The position numbers were made by a program, and so were the translations under genes. Source: Bacillota bacterium (lineage in GTDB: Bacteria > Bacillota > Clostridia > Christensenellales > SZUA-584). Taken from it: 55,236 nucleotides of DNA. Shown here piece by piece: positions 17,508 to 26,086 of the stretch. How positions within the stretch are numbered: position 1 is the stretch's first letter; the number at the start of each line of letters is the position of its first letter. The stretch lies in contig JAEZHF010000025.1 in assembly GCA_023416745.1 (NCBI GenBank), positions 1-55,236 on the forward strand. Direction: 5' to 3'. A model generated the notes under the pieces. It was given only the letters and a program-made list of their open reading frames with translations. It had not been told where the DNA came from and did no database searches.

Positions 17508-18667
17508 AGTTCTCGCAGGCTTTCAAGATGGCGTTTGTTGCGCTTAAGGGCAACAAGATGCGTTCGTTTCTCACAATGCTGGGCATCATCATCGGCGTGG
17601 TGGCAGTGACACTATTGATCTCCGTGGTTCAGGGCGCGACGGGCGAGATCACCGGGCAGATCGAGAGCCTGGGTTCCAACCTGCTGCAGGTGTCGTTTCA
17701 GGGCAAACAGCCGACATACCTCACAATCAGCGACCTATCGAAGCTGGAGGAAGACGATTCGATATATGGCGTGACGGGCGTGGTGACGCGCACTGAAAAC
17801 ATACGTGCGGGCGTAACGGACGATGACTACAGCGTGGAGGGCATCACGCGCAAGTATCAGGACATCACGGGTCAGGTAATACGGCTGGGGCGGTTCATCA
17901 GCGATGTCGACGTGGAGTCCCACGCATACAATGCCGTGATTGGTATCGACGTGGCAGACGAGCTGTTCGGCACCGAGAACTGCATCGGCAACACGCTCTC
18001 CCTTGCCGGCTTTGACTTCACGGTGGTGGGGCTGCTGGAGGAGTCGGATACGATGCTGGCCAACAAGGACTCCACTGTGCTGATCCCTCTGACCACGGCA
18101 CAGCGGCTGTTCAACGACAAGGAATTCGACGCGCTGTATATATCCGCGTCGTCCCCGGATACAGTGGACATAGCTGAGGATGTAACGGACAATTTTCTGA
18201 TCCGTGAGCTGGGCGACGACGACGGTTACAGCATCATCAACCAGAATGTGATCATTGACGTGATGAACGACGTGATGAGCGTGATGACGATACTTTTGTC
18301 CGGCATCGCGGCGATATCGCTGCTGGTGGGCGGCATCGGCATCATGAACATCATGCTGGTGTCCGTGACGGAGCGCACGCGCGAGATCGGCATACGCAAG
18401 GCCATCGGCGCGCAGCGCACCGACATACTGCTGCAGTTTCTGATCGAGGCGGTGGTCTTGTCCCTCGCGGGCGGCGTCGTGGGACTGGGGCTGTCGTACA
18501 TCGGCCTTCAGATCATCGGCGCAGCGATGGACATCGCGATGGGGATGTCGCTGGGCACTGTGGCGCTGGCGCTCGGGTTCTCGGCGTTTGTCGGCGTGGT
18601 GTTCGGCATCTATCCCGCTAACAAGGCTGCAACGCTCAGACCGATTGATGCGCTGCGGTACGAGTAA
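17504..18667 (+). CDS. ABC transporter permease, MacB/FtsX family
   Basis: A 387-residue permease overlapping the ATPase gene by 4 nt. It has a first helix (about 18-42) after the motif ALKGNKMRSFLTMLGIIIGV, a large extracellular MacB_PCD domain (about 45-235), then three C-terminal helices with the FtsX core GGIGIMNIMLVSVTERT and GIRKAIGAQR. Domain order and length are normal for the family. With the adaptor and ATPase it forms a complete tripartite mechanotransmitter. A bidirectional terminator lies about 105 nt downstream. Confidence 0.94.
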   Translation: MKFSQAFKMAFVALKGNKMRSFLTMLGIIIGVVAVTLLISVVQGATGEITGQIESLGSNLLQVSFQGKQPTYLTISDLSKLEEDDSIYGVTGVVTRTENIRAGVTDDDYSVEGITRKYQDITGQVIRLGRFISDVDVESHAYNAVIGIDVADELFGTENCIGNTLSLAGFDFTVVGLLEESDTMLANKDSTVLIPLTTAQRLFNDKEFDALYISASSPDTVDIAEDVTDNFLIRELGDDDGYSIINQNVIIDVMNDVMSVMTILLSGIAAISLLVGGIGIMNIMLVSVTERTREIGIRKAIGAQRTDILLQFLIEAVVLSLAGGVVGLGLSYIGLQIIGAAMDIAMGMSLGTVALALGFSAFVGVVFGIYPANKAATLRPIDALRYE

Positions 18668-18772
18668 GGTTTAACTGTGAGGGTGCGCCCTCGCGCCATG
18701 CCAACCCTTGTGGGATAGGTACATAAAGAGGGGCCTGCTCCTTTTGAAAACAACTGAGCAAGCCTCTAATAT

Positions 18773-18800
18773 AAAAAATGCCGTTCCGCGGCATTTTTTT
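18773..18800. terminator. Bidirectional terminator between efflux operon and amino acid importer
   Basis: An 11-bp stem (aaaaaatgccg with cggcatttttt) around a 5-nt loop, flanked by A and T runs, so it can stop transcripts from both convergent operons. Confidence 0.85.
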
Positions 18801-18810
18801 ATGGATTCAA

Positions 18811-18860
18811 AAGGGATGGTGTCCCGTTGCGATGCCTTGGAGGCAGAGCCTCCAAGGCCT
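18811..18860. repeat. Hairpin element, copy A of a dispersed intergenic repeat
   Basis: A short GGGA/TCCC hairpin (18813-18825) is followed by a perfect 11-bp hairpin (gccttggaggc, loop aga, gcctccaaggc; 18834-18858). The core ggaggc-3nt-gcctccaagg followed by cctttaag recurs at 38012-38035. Confidence 0.6.
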
Positions 18861-18867
18861 TTAAGCC

Positions 18868-19623
18868 TTATACCGACAGCAGCTTGCTCATGAAATCGCG
18901 CGTGCGCTGCTGGCCGGGGTTGCGCAGCACCTCGTCCGGCGTGCCTCGCTCGATGACGTAGCCTTCGTCCATGAACACAACCTCTTTGGCGACCTCGCCC
19001 GCAAAGCCCATCTCGTGCGTGACCACGATCATCGTCATGTGCTCCGCGGCGAGCTGCTTGATGGTACGCAGCACCTCTCCGGTGAGCTCCGGGTCCAGAG
19101 CGGAGGTGGGCTCGTCGAAGCAGAGTATTTCCGGGTTCAGCGCCATGGCACGCGCGATGGCGACGCGCTGCTTCTGGCCGCCCGACAGCTGGTACGGATA
19201 AGCCTTCTCTTTGTCCAGCAGACCCACCTTTTTGAGCAAACCGCGGCAGTTCTCTTCAATCGCCGCCTTGTCGGCGTTCTCCTCCTGCAGCGGTGCGAGC
19301 ATGAGGTTCTGCATCACCGACAGGTGCGGGAACAGATGAAAATCCTGAAACACCAGCCCGAGCTTTTTTCGTAGCTGGTGTTTTTTCTGTGCGTCGGGAT
19401 AAACTGGCTTGCCTTTGACCGTTTGGAACAGGTACTCGCCGTCGATCTCGAGGCTGCCCTCGTCCGCGTCCTCCAGCAGGTTAATGCAGCGCAGCAGCGT
19501 GGATTTGCCGCTGCCGGACGGTCCGATCACCGCGATCACGTCGCCCTTATTGACCGACAGGTCCACCCCTTTGAGTACTTCGAGATTACCGAATTTCTTG
19601 TGTATATTGACTGCGCTTAACAT
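18868..19623 (-). CDS. Polar amino acid ABC transporter ATP-binding protein (GlnQ type)
   Basis: A 251-residue ATPase, last gene of a three-gene minus-strand importer operon. Walker A GPSGSGKSTLLRC, Q-loop LVFQDFHLFPHL, signature LSGGQKQRVAIARAMA, Walker B EILCFDEPTSALDPEL and H-loop VVTHEMGFA match the polar amino acid (PAAT) class. It begins 9 nt after the permease stop codon. It drives uptake with the permease and lipoprotein encoded upstream. Which amino acid is carried cannot be read from the sequence. Confidence 0.95.
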   Translation of the reverse strand: MLSAVNIHKKFGNLEVLKGVDLSVNKGDVIAVIGPSGSGKSTLLRCINLLEDADEGSLEIDGEYLFQTVKGKPVYPDAQKKHQLRKKLGLVFQDFHLFPHLSVMQNLMLAPLQEENADKAAIEENCRGLLKKVGLLDKEKAYPYQLSGGQKQRVAIARAMALNPEILCFDEPTSALDPELTGEVLRTIKQLAAEHMTMIVVTHEMGFAGEVAKEVVFMDEGYVIERGTPDEVLRNPGQQRTRDFMSKLLSV

Positions 19624-19632
19624 GGCGTCTCC

Positions 19633-20292
19633 TTATCTGTAATAGTCGAACCGGCGTTCGACACGGCGGAACAGCGACGTCAGCCCGCCTGTCATGATCA
19701 GATAGAACACCGCGGCGATGATGAGAGGCACGAACGAGAAGTCGCGCAGCATCGCGATTTTGGCTTCCTTCATGAGATCGTTGCCGGAGATGGCATACAC
19801 CAGTGCCGTGTCCTTGACAAGTGTGATAATCTCGTTGCCCATCGGCGGCAATATGCGCTTGATCACCTGCGGCAGTATGACCTTAGAGAAAGTGACCCGA
19901 GTGGAAAGCCCCAATACGTGTGCCGCTTCATACTGGCCTTTAGGTATGGACTGCATCCCGCCACGGTATATTTCCGCGAAATAGGCGGCATAGTTGAGCG
20001 AAAACGCGACGATAGCAGCAGGAATGCGGTCTATCTTCAGACCGAGCAGGGGCATGCCAAAGAAAATAAATATGACTTGCAGCAACAGCGGCGTCCCGCG
20101 AAAAAAGAAAATATAGCCTTTAGATATGCCTCTCAGCAGCTTGTTTTTGGACAGATACATCAAACAGAAAAGCAGCCCGAGCGGCAACGCGAACAACAAC
20201 GTGAACCCCCACAGATTGAGCGTGGTCAGCGTGCCTTTCAGTAACTCCCTCAACAGGGACCACAGCTTGTCTATTTCTTCAAAGTATGTCAT
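19633..20292 (-). CDS. Polar amino acid ABC transporter permease
   Basis: A 219-residue HisM/GlnP-like permease with about five membrane segments. It has the FFRGTPLLLQ motif typical of His/Glu/Gln permeases and the cytoplasmic EAA loop (EAAHVLGLSTRVTFSKVILPQ region, about 140-160) that docks with the ATPase. ATG 20292 lies 100 nt after the lipoprotein gene, across a hairpin that may hold back read-through and so favour the binding protein. Confidence 0.93.
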   Translation of the reverse strand: MTYFEEIDKLWSLLRELLKGTLTTLNLWGFTLLFALPLGLLFCLMYLSKNKLLRGISKGYIFFFRGTPLLLQVIFIFFGMPLLGLKIDRIPAAIVAFSLNYAAYFAEIYRGGMQSIPKGQYEAAHVLGLSTRVTFSKVILPQVIKRILPPMGNEIITLVKDTALVYAISGNDLMKEAKIAMLRDFSFVPLIIAAVFYLIMTGGLTSLFRRVERRFDYYR

Positions 20293-20354
20293 TTACTCGT
20301 CACACCCCCTGCGTTGTGCCGGTGGCTCTTTTCACAAAAGCTGCCGGCAAAGCG

Positions 20355-20382
20355 CAGGGCAGGCCATGAAGAGCCTGCCCTG
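20355..20382 (-). promoter_or_regulatory. Intercistronic hairpin after the binding-protein gene
   Basis: A perfect 10-bp stem (cagggcaggc with gcctgccctg) and 8-nt loop, 10 nt beyond the lipoprotein stop on the minus strand and without a T run. Such hairpins commonly stabilise the upstream mRNA so the binding protein is made in excess (inference). Confidence 0.6.
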
Positions 20383-20392
20383 ATATGTTTGC

Positions 20393-21286
20393 TCAGCCGG
20401 AAATGATGACGTTGCCGCCGAACCATTTCTGGGAGATTTCTTCCGCTGTGCCATCCGCGATCATCGCGTTCAGCGTCTCTTGAATCTTGTCGCGGAACGC
20501 CTGATCTTTAAGACGGAACCCGATGCCATACTGCTCGTCGCCGAAGTCCTCGTCCAGAATGATGTAGGAATCCGGATCATCCTTAAGCACGTAGTAGCGG
20601 GCAGTCATCTCATCCACCACCACTGCATCCACGGTGCCGTTTTTCAGCTCGGTCAGCGCCTGCACATAGTCCGGGCTTTCAATCAGCTCAGAGAAGGTGT
20701 CCATCACGGCTGCATCAGCACGGATCGCTTCCATCGCACTGGACTCTACCTGCGCCGCCACAATCTTGCCGGCGAGGTCAGCCTTGGAGGCGATGCCTGA
20801 ATTTGCGGCCACCACGATCACCTGGCGGTTGTCCATGTACGGTTCGGAGAAAAGAATCTCTTTTTTGCGCGCATCTGTGATGGTGAGGCCGTTCCAGATC
20901 ACGTCAATGTTGCCGGCATCCAGCTCAAGCACTTTGGAATCCCAGTCGATGGGCTGATAGACAATCTCCAGACCAAGGCGGGATGCGACTTCCTTGGCGA
21001 GGTCGATATCAAAACCGACAAATTCGCCGTTATCGTCCTTATATCCCATGGGTGCAAAACCGGCGTCAAAACCGAAAATGAATGAGCCGTCGGCCTCAAC
21101 CTTTGCCCAGGACTCGTCAGCGGGCACTTCGGCCGGTTCCTCCTCAGCGGGTGTTTCCGTTTCAGCGGGCGCGACGGTTTCTTCAGCGGCTGTTTCAACC
21201 GGTGCTTCAGAGGTCGCAGGTTTAGCACAAGCGACAAGCGAAAGAGCCATCGCTGCCACCAACACAACGATAAGTATCTTCTTCAT
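20393..21286 (-). CDS. Amino acid ABC transporter substrate-binding lipoprotein
   Basis: A 297-residue SBP_bac_3 family protein. The signal peptide ends in a lipobox (LSLVAC, Cys about 20), followed by an acidic Ala/Pro/Glu linker (about 24-58), then the two-lobed binding domain with GFDAGFAPMGY, GFDIDLAKEVA and WNGLTITDARK, typical for polar amino acids. GGAGG lies 6-8 nt before ATG 21286. First gene of the importer operon, with a good promoter upstream. The ligand is unknown; the family includes Gln, His, Arg and cystine binders. Confidence 0.94.
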   Translation of the reverse strand: MKKILIVVLVAAMALSLVACAKPATSEAPVETAAEETVAPAETETPAEEEPAEVPADESWAKVEADGSFIFGFDAGFAPMGYKDDNGEFVGFDIDLAKEVASRLGLEIVYQPIDWDSKVLELDAGNIDVIWNGLTITDARKKEILFSEPYMDNRQVIVVAANSGIASKADLAGKIVAAQVESSAMEAIRADAAVMDTFSELIESPDYVQALTELKNGTVDAVVVDEMTARYYVLKDDPDSYIILDEDFGDEQYGIGFRLKDQAFRDKIQETLNAMIADGTAEEISQKWFGGNVIISG

Positions 21287-21332
21287 TGAATGGTTTCCTC
21301 CTTATTTGTTGTAGAAATGAAAATACATGTGT

Positions 21333-21361
21333 ATTATAGTTTAGCGAATTAAAATAGTAAA
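21333..21361 (-). promoter_or_regulatory. Promoter of the amino acid importer operon
   Basis: On the minus strand: TTTACT, 17 nt, TATAAT, 47 nt upstream of the lipoprotein start. Confidence 0.65.
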
Positions 21362-21405
21362 GATTTAATTGAACGATACAAAATCCTGCCAGCTGCCAGA
21401 TTAGT

Positions 21406-21433
21406 TTGAATAAGACGCCAGCTGTAGTATAAT
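21406..21433 (+). promoter_or_regulatory. Promoter of the trmN6-rsmI operon
   Basis: TTGAAT (21406-21411), 16 nt, TATAAT (21428-21433), 32 nt before the ATG. Confidence 0.6.
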
Positions 21434-21464
21434 AATTCTACGATTATCAAGAGCGGGGGGAGCT

Positions 21465-22241
21465 ATGGCGAAGGGGCTCGCTGCGGAAATTAACAAAAAA
21501 ATGGCGAATAACACTCTGCTTCCTGGAGAGCAGCAGGAAGACCTGCAGAACGGCTTTCACATCATCCAGAACAGCGCCTATTTCCCGTTCGGGACGGACG
21601 CGGTGCTGCTGGCGCATTACGCGCGGGTGAAGGCGGGCGAGCGCGCAGCGGACTTTGGCACGGGAGGCGGCATCATACCGATATTGCTGTGTGCGCACGT
21701 GCCAGGGGTTCACGTTACCGGCCTGGAGGTGCAGCCCGAGCTGTGTGAGATGGCGCAGAGAAGTGTAGCGCTCAACGGCCTGGAGAAGAGGATCGATATT
21801 ATCTGCGGTGACATCAAGGCGGCGAAGAGCCTGCTGGGCACGGGGCTGGATGTGGTGATCACCAACCCGCCGTACGAGAAGGCGGACTCCGGCAAGCCGC
21901 ACGCCAGCCAACATGTGGGCATCGCCAAGCGCGAGATGCTCTGCACACTGGATGATGTGGCGGCCAGCGCTGCAGCGGTACTGCGCACGGGCGGGCGGCT
22001 GTACATGATATATCCCACCGGGCGCTTCGCTGAACTGATGACGGCACTGGTGCGGCATCGTCTGGAGCCTAAGCTTGTACAGATGGTGGCATCGAAGGCA
22101 GACAAGCCTCCGGGGTTTGCGCTGGTTGAGGCTCGTAAGGGCGGACGGCCGGGTATGAAGTTTCTGCCGCAGCTGACGATATACGAAGCGGACGGGACAT
22201 ACACGCCGCTGCTGAAGAAGATATATAGGGAGGACGGCTGA
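21465..22241 (+). CDS. trmN6: tRNA1(Val) adenine-N6 methyltransferase-like protein (TrmN6/YabB)
   Basis: A 258-residue class I methyltransferase with SAM-binding ADFGTGGGIIPILL (about 63-76), acidic ribose contact in GLEVQPELCEMA, and the N6-adenine catalytic NPPY (about 132-135). The upstream GYRFGTDAVLL-like signature of this family appears as YFPFGTDAVLL. Members methylate A37 of tRNA-Val in E. coli; the Bacillus homologue sits directly upstream of rsmI as here. ATG 21465 follows GGGGGGAG. The stop codon abuts the rsmI start. Confidence 0.88.
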   Translation: MAKGLAAEINKKMANNTLLPGEQQEDLQNGFHIIQNSAYFPFGTDAVLLAHYARVKAGERAADFGTGGGIIPILLCAHVPGVHVTGLEVQPELCEMAQRSVALNGLEKRIDIICGDIKAAKSLLGTGLDVVITNPPYEKADSGKPHASQHVGIAKREMLCTLDDVAASAAAVLRTGGRLYMIYPTGRFAELMTALVRHRLEPKLVQMVASKADKPPGFALVEARKGGRPGMKFLPQLTIYEADGTYTPLLKKIYREDG

Positions 22242-23051
22242 ATGCTCTATATAGTGGCGACGCCGATCGGCAATCTGGAGGACATCACGCTGCGGGCGCT
22301 GCGTGTGCTCAAGGAAGTGGATTTCATTGCGGCGGAGGACACGCGCCATACGCGCAAGCTGCTGACGCATTACGACATCCACACGCGGCTGGTCAGCTTT
22401 CATGAGCACACGACGCCGGAGAAGCGTGCGTGGCTGCTGGATGCGTTGAGAGAGGGGCAGAATGCGGCCCTGGTGTCCGACGCGGGTACTCCGCTCATCT
22501 CTGACCCGGGCGCGGCTCTGGTGGCGGAAGCCGCGCAGCAGGGCATTGAGGTGACCTCGGTGCCGGGAGCATGCGCGGCCATTACGGCATTGACGCTGTC
22601 AGGCATCGGCGGCGGTTTTTTGTTTCTGGGGTTTCTGTCCAAGAAGGCCGCGGAAAGAAAAAGGCAGCTGGAGCGCGTGGCAGGCAGCGACCTGCCGTGC
22701 GTAATCTACGAAAGCCCGCACGCGCTGGCGGATACGCTGGAAGCGTTGGCGTCATCGGTGGAGCCGGAGCGATGTGTTGTGGTTGCCAAAGAGCTGACGA
22801 AGCTGCATGAGCGGGTATTCCGCGGCAGCATCGCTGATGCGCGTGCGGCATTTTCGGGTGAGATCAAGGGCGAGTATGTGCTGATCGTGGACGCCGCGCC
22901 GCAGAAGGAAACCGAAGAGGTGAGCGACGACGTGATCAAAGAAGCGCTGCGCAGCTATATCGCCCGCGGAATGACAAAAAAAGATGCCGCTAAGACGGCA
23001 TCCGATACATTCGGTATCAATAAGAATCGTGCTTACAAGCTGACCTTGTGA
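22242..23051 (+). CDS. rsmI: 16S rRNA (cytidine1402-2'-O)-methyltransferase RsmI
   Basis: A 269-residue tetrapyrrole-methylase-fold protein with all RsmI signatures: VATPIGNLEDIT at the N-terminus, AAEDTRHTRKLL, SDAGTPLISDPG (about 80-91), VPGACAAITAL and FLGFLSKK. It makes the ribose methylation of C1402 in the ribosomal decoding centre. ATG 22242 directly follows the trmN6 stop. The C-terminal helical extension ends in a helix-turn-helix-like GMTKKDAAKTASDTFG. The stop codon is immediately adjacent to the convergent abrB stop codon. Confidence 0.96.
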   Translation: MLYIVATPIGNLEDITLRALRVLKEVDFIAAEDTRHTRKLLTHYDIHTRLVSFHEHTTPEKRAWLLDALREGQNAALVSDAGTPLISDPGAALVAEAAQQGIEVTSVPGACAAITALTLSGIGGGFLFLGFLSKKAAERKRQLERVAGSDLPCVIYESPHALADTLEALASSVEPERCVVVAKELTKLHERVFRGSIADARAAFSGEIKGEYVLIVDAAPQKETEEVSDDVIKEALRSYIARGMTKKDAAKTASDTFGINKNRAYKLTL

Positions 23052-23294
23052 CTACTTGAGCCCCAGCTTTGCCATGCAGTTGCCACAGACCTTGGCGCCC
23101 TTGAATTCCGACACGCCAGAGACGCTTTCGCAGAATATGCATGCGGGCTGATACTTGCCGAGCACGATGTGACTGTCGTCGACAAAAATTTCGATGGGAT
23201 CTTTAATGTCGATGCCCATCACTCTTCTGAGTTCGATCGGTAAAACGATGCGACCCAAAGAGTCCACTTTTCTGACAATACCTGTAGATTTCAT
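23052..23294 (-). CDS. abrB: AbrB-family transition-state regulator with C-terminal zinc ribbon
   Basis: An 80-residue protein; ATG 23294 has GGGAG 8 nt upstream, and the in-frame GTG at 23309 is rejected. Residues 1 to about 48 are the AbrB/SpoVT swapped-hairpin DNA-binding domain (MKSTGIVRKVDSLGRIVLPI is nearly the same as Bacillus AbrB). Instead of the Bacillus C-terminal domain, the tail has two CxxC pairs (CIFC and CGNC) that suggest a zinc ribbon. AbrB represses stationary-phase genes during growth. Its place beside rsmI and upstream of metG matches Bacillus subtilis synteny. Regulation by Spo0A is known in Bacillus but not shown here. Confidence 0.9.
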   Translation of the reverse strand: MKSTGIVRKVDSLGRIVLPIELRRVMGIDIKDPIEIFVDDSHIVLGKYQPACIFCESVSGVSEFKGAKVCGNCMAKLGLK

Positions 23295-23453
23295 TCTTTC
23301 ATCTCCCACTCAAATAAAGTTATATTACAATATATCAAAATATAACAGTTATAACTATACGCTGTCAACCTTTCCATACAAAAAAAATATGAGTTAATAA
23401 AAGTTTCACATTTGCATATATATGTATATGATTGCAATTTTGGAGGGAAGCTT

Positions 23454-24032
23454 ATGGTCAATTACATATGGGCCTTTTTAATCATAGTGGGTACGGTGGT
23501 GGGTATTGCCACAGGCCGGGCGGATGCGGTCTCTCAGGCGGCATTAGACGGCGCGAAGGATGCCGCCCTGCTGTGCGTCAGCCTGATTGGCGCATATATA
23601 CTCTGGCTGGGTGTGCTGAATGTGGCCAAGGAGGCCGGTCTGGTGGATGCCATCGCGCGGCGGATGCGCGGCGTCATCCGCTGGCTGTTTCCAAACGTGC
23701 CGCCGGGCAGTGCGGCCAGCGGTTTTATCACGCTCAACATCGTTGCTAATATGTTGGGTATGGGCAATGCCGCGACGCCCTTTGGTCTCAAGGCTATGAA
23801 GGAGCTGCAGGCAATCAACCAGGATAAGACGCGTGCGTCCGACGCGATGTGCATGTTTTTGGTGGTCAACGCCTCCTCCGTGCAGCTGCTGCCTCTCACC
23901 GTTATCGCTCTCAGAAGTGCGGCTGGATCAGCTTCACCGGGTGATATCGCGATCACAACACTGCTGGCGACAATGGTGACAACTACAGTCGGTATCACGG
24001 CCGCCAAGGTGCTGCGGAGGTTGTATCAGTGA
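23454..24032 (+). CDS. spmA: Spore maturation protein SpmA
   Basis: A 192-residue membrane protein; ATG 23454 follows TGGAGGG. It has about four membrane segments and the nucleoside-recognition (Gate) domain signature with LNIVANMLGMGNAATPFGLKAM (about 97-118) and FLVVNASSVQLLP. SpmA and SpmB are needed for normal spore core dehydration in Bacillus and Clostridium. The start of spmB overlaps its stop by 4 nt. The spacer to the divergent abrB gene is AT-rich and may hold a sporulation-sigma promoter, which I could not define. Confidence 0.94.
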   Translation: MVNYIWAFLIIVGTVVGIATGRADAVSQAALDGAKDAALLCVSLIGAYILWLGVLNVAKEAGLVDAIARRMRGVIRWLFPNVPPGSAASGFITLNIVANMLGMGNAATPFGLKAMKELQAINQDKTRASDAMCMFLVVNASSVQLLPLTVIALRSAAGSASPGDIAITTLLATMVTTTVGITAAKVLRRLYQ

Positions 24033-24556
24033 GCGTGATGACCTACATATCGGCGCTGTTCGTGCCGCTGTTCATCGCGGGTATTGTGATATTTGGACTG
24101 GCTAAAAGGGTCCCGGTCTACGATGCTTTTATCAAGGGTGCAAAACAGGGATTTGTGACGGTGGTGCGTATACTGCCCTTTGTGGTGGGCTTCGTTTTTG
24201 CCATACAGATATTCACCGCGTCGGGCTGCTTTGACTATATCGGCGCTGCGCTGTCGCCCGTGCTGGGGCCGTTGGGCATACCGCCCGAGATACTGCCGCT
24301 GGCGCTGATGCGCCCGTTTTCCGGCAGCGCGTCCATCGCGATGCTGACGACAATCATGGGGCGTTTCGGACCGGATACGCTGATCGGGCGCAGCGCCAGC
24401 ACACTGATGGGGTCTTCCGAGACGCTCTTTTACACAACGGCGCTTTATTACGGCAGCGTGGGGGTCAAAAAAACGCGCTATACGATACCGGCGGCGCTCA
24501 TATCCGAGGTGTTCGGCCTGGTGGCCAGCGTCTTTTTCTGCAGGCTGTTCTTGTAA
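24029..24556 (+). CDS. spmB: Spore maturation protein SpmB
   Basis: A 175-residue Gate-domain membrane protein, GTG 24029 overlapping spmA by GTGA. Typical SpmB signatures are VPVYDAFIKGAKQGF (about 28-42), LMRPFSGSASIAM and GSSETLFYTTALYYG. It acts with SpmA in spore maturation, probably at the forespore membranes. The presence of the pair supports an endospore-forming organism, although spm genes alone are also kept in some asporogenous lineages. Confidence 0.94.
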   Translation: MSVMTYISALFVPLFIAGIVIFGLAKRVPVYDAFIKGAKQGFVTVVRILPFVVGFVFAIQIFTASGCFDYIGAALSPVLGPLGIPPEILPLALMRPFSGSASIAMLTTIMGRFGPDTLIGRSASTLMGSSETLFYTTALYYGSVGVKKTRYTIPAALISEVFGLVASVFFCRLFL

Positions 24557-24576
24557 CGGGCGTCTGCCGTGTTATG

Positions 24577-24598
24577 AAGCCGAAGCCCGGCTTTTTTT
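24577..24598 (+). terminator. Terminator of the spmAB operon
   Basis: A 6-bp stem (aagccg with cggctt), 5-nt loop and seven T, 20 nt after the spmB stop. Confidence 0.7.
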
Positions 24599-24716
24599 AT
24601 TTTCATAATATATTACTAACTTTTAAAGAATCGTTTGATACGGGTCGGGCGGGCGCAGATTATAATCGGGACACAATAAAAAAACTGCAACTATAGGCTG
24701 AAAAAAGGAGAGTAAA

Positions 24717-26075
24717 ATGAGCGCCAAACAAAACCTGTTTTCCGTATTGAAACATGAACAAACGAATGAAATACCTTGGGTGCCATTCGCGGGCGTACAC
24801 GCGGGCAAGCTGGTGGGATATAACGCGACCGAAGTGCTGACGGAGGAAGAGAAGCTGTTCGAGTCGCTGATGGCGGTGAACAGGTTGTATAAACCATCAG
24901 GACAGCCAGTGATGTTCGATCTGCAGGTGGAAGCGGAGATACTGGGCTGCGAGCTGATGTGGACCGCAGAGGGACCGCCGTCCGTGAAATCGCATCCGTT
25001 GTCTCAGACGACTCAGATTCCTTGCGAATGTACGCTGCCTGATAAGGAAGACGGACGCCTGCCGATGATACTGTCTGTGATGCGCCGCATGAAGGAAGCA
25101 GTGGGCGATACGACCGCGCTTTACGGACTTATCTGCGGACCGTTTACGCTGGCGTCGCACCTGCGCGGCAACGATATATTCATGGATATGTTCGACGACG
25201 AGGAGTATGTGAAGAACCTGCTGGCCTACTGCACCGAATGCGCGAGACGAATGGCCGGATATTATATTGAAGCGGGTATGGACATCATCGCGGTGGTGGA
25301 CCCGCTGGTATCGCAGATATCGCCAGCGCATTTTGAGGAATTCTTGGCTAAGCCATTTGCAGAGATATTTGATGACATCCGCGAAAAGGAGGCATTTTCA
25401 TCCTTCTTTGTCTGCGGCGACGCCACCAAGAACATTGAGGTGATGTGCAAAACGAATCCGGATTCCATCTCCATCGACGAGAACGTGGACATTGTGGCCG
25501 CCAAGGCCATCACGGACAGATTTAACATCGCTATCGGCGGCAATATACCGCTGACTACGGTCATGCTGCACGGTACACAGCAGGACAATATGAAATATGT
25601 GATCGATATGCTGGATCGCATCGAGAACAAGAATAACCTGATTGTTGCGCCCGGCTGCGACATGCCGTACAAGGTGCCGGTGGAGAACGCCATCGGCGTA
25701 GCGCAGGCGGTTCTTAATATCGAGGATACGCGCAAGATGATAGAGAATTATGTGGCGGTCTCTGATGACATCAAAGTGGAACTGCCCGATTACGCGAATC
25801 TGCAGCGGCCGCTGGTGGAAGTGTTCACGCTGGATTCGGCGACCTGCGCGGCGTGCACATACATGATGGGCGCAGCGGAAAAAGGCAAAGAGCATTACGG
25901 CGACGGTATCGATCTGGTAGAATATAAGTTCACCGAGAAGGAGAATATAGCACGGTGCGTGAAAATGGGCGTGAAGAACCTTCCGGCTATCTACATTAAC
26001 GGCGAGCTCGTGTTTTCGTCCATCATTCCGAGCCGCGAGGAACTGTATGCCGCCATCGATAAGGTGATGAAATAG
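24717..26075 (+). CDS. UroD-family methyltransferase fused to a thioredoxin-like domain
   Basis: A 452-residue protein, AAAGGAG before ATG 24717. Residues 1 to about 350 match the uroporphyrinogen decarboxylase superfamily, in the MtaA/CmuA/MtbA-like branch that moves methyl groups from corrinoid proteins to thiols. In that branch zinc is held by His-x-Cys and a later Cys. Here the first site reads FFVCGD, so Cys is kept but the His position is Phe; the second Cys is kept in APGCDMPY. Residues about 365-452 form a thioredoxin-like domain with CAAC at 377-380 and cis-Pro loop NLPAIY. No corrinoid protein lies in the window. The 11-nt gap to the CobW gene suggests a shared operon. Substrate unknown. 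Confidence 0.85.
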   Translation: MSAKQNLFSVLKHEQTNEIPWVPFAGVHAGKLVGYNATEVLTEEEKLFESLMAVNRLYKPSGQPVMFDLQVEAEILGCELMWTAEGPPSVKSHPLSQTTQIPCECTLPDKEDGRLPMILSVMRRMKEAVGDTTALYGLICGPFTLASHLRGNDIFMDMFDDEEYVKNLLAYCTECARRMAGYYIEAGMDIIAVVDPLVSQISPAHFEEFLAKPFAEIFDDIREKEAFSSFFVCGDATKNIEVMCKTNPDSISIDENVDIVAAKAITDRFNIAIGGNIPLTTVMLHGTQQDNMKYVIDMLDRIENKNNLIVAPGCDMPYKVPVENAIGVAQAVLNIEDTRKMIENYVAVSDDIKVELPDYANLQRPLVEVFTLDSATCAACTYMMGAAEKGKEHYGDGIDLVEYKFTEKENIARCVKMGVKNLPAIYINGELVFSSIIPSREELYAAIDKVMK

Positions 26076-26086
26076 GGAGACACAAT

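Noticed and set aside
21447..22409. 320-codon open frame opposite trmN6 and rsmI
   Set aside because: Spans two well-supported genes on the opposite strand and shows no family motif.
23174..23186. Spo0A-box-like gtcgac sequence near the start of abrB
   Set aside because: It lies inside the coding sequence and lacks the TGTCGAA core.
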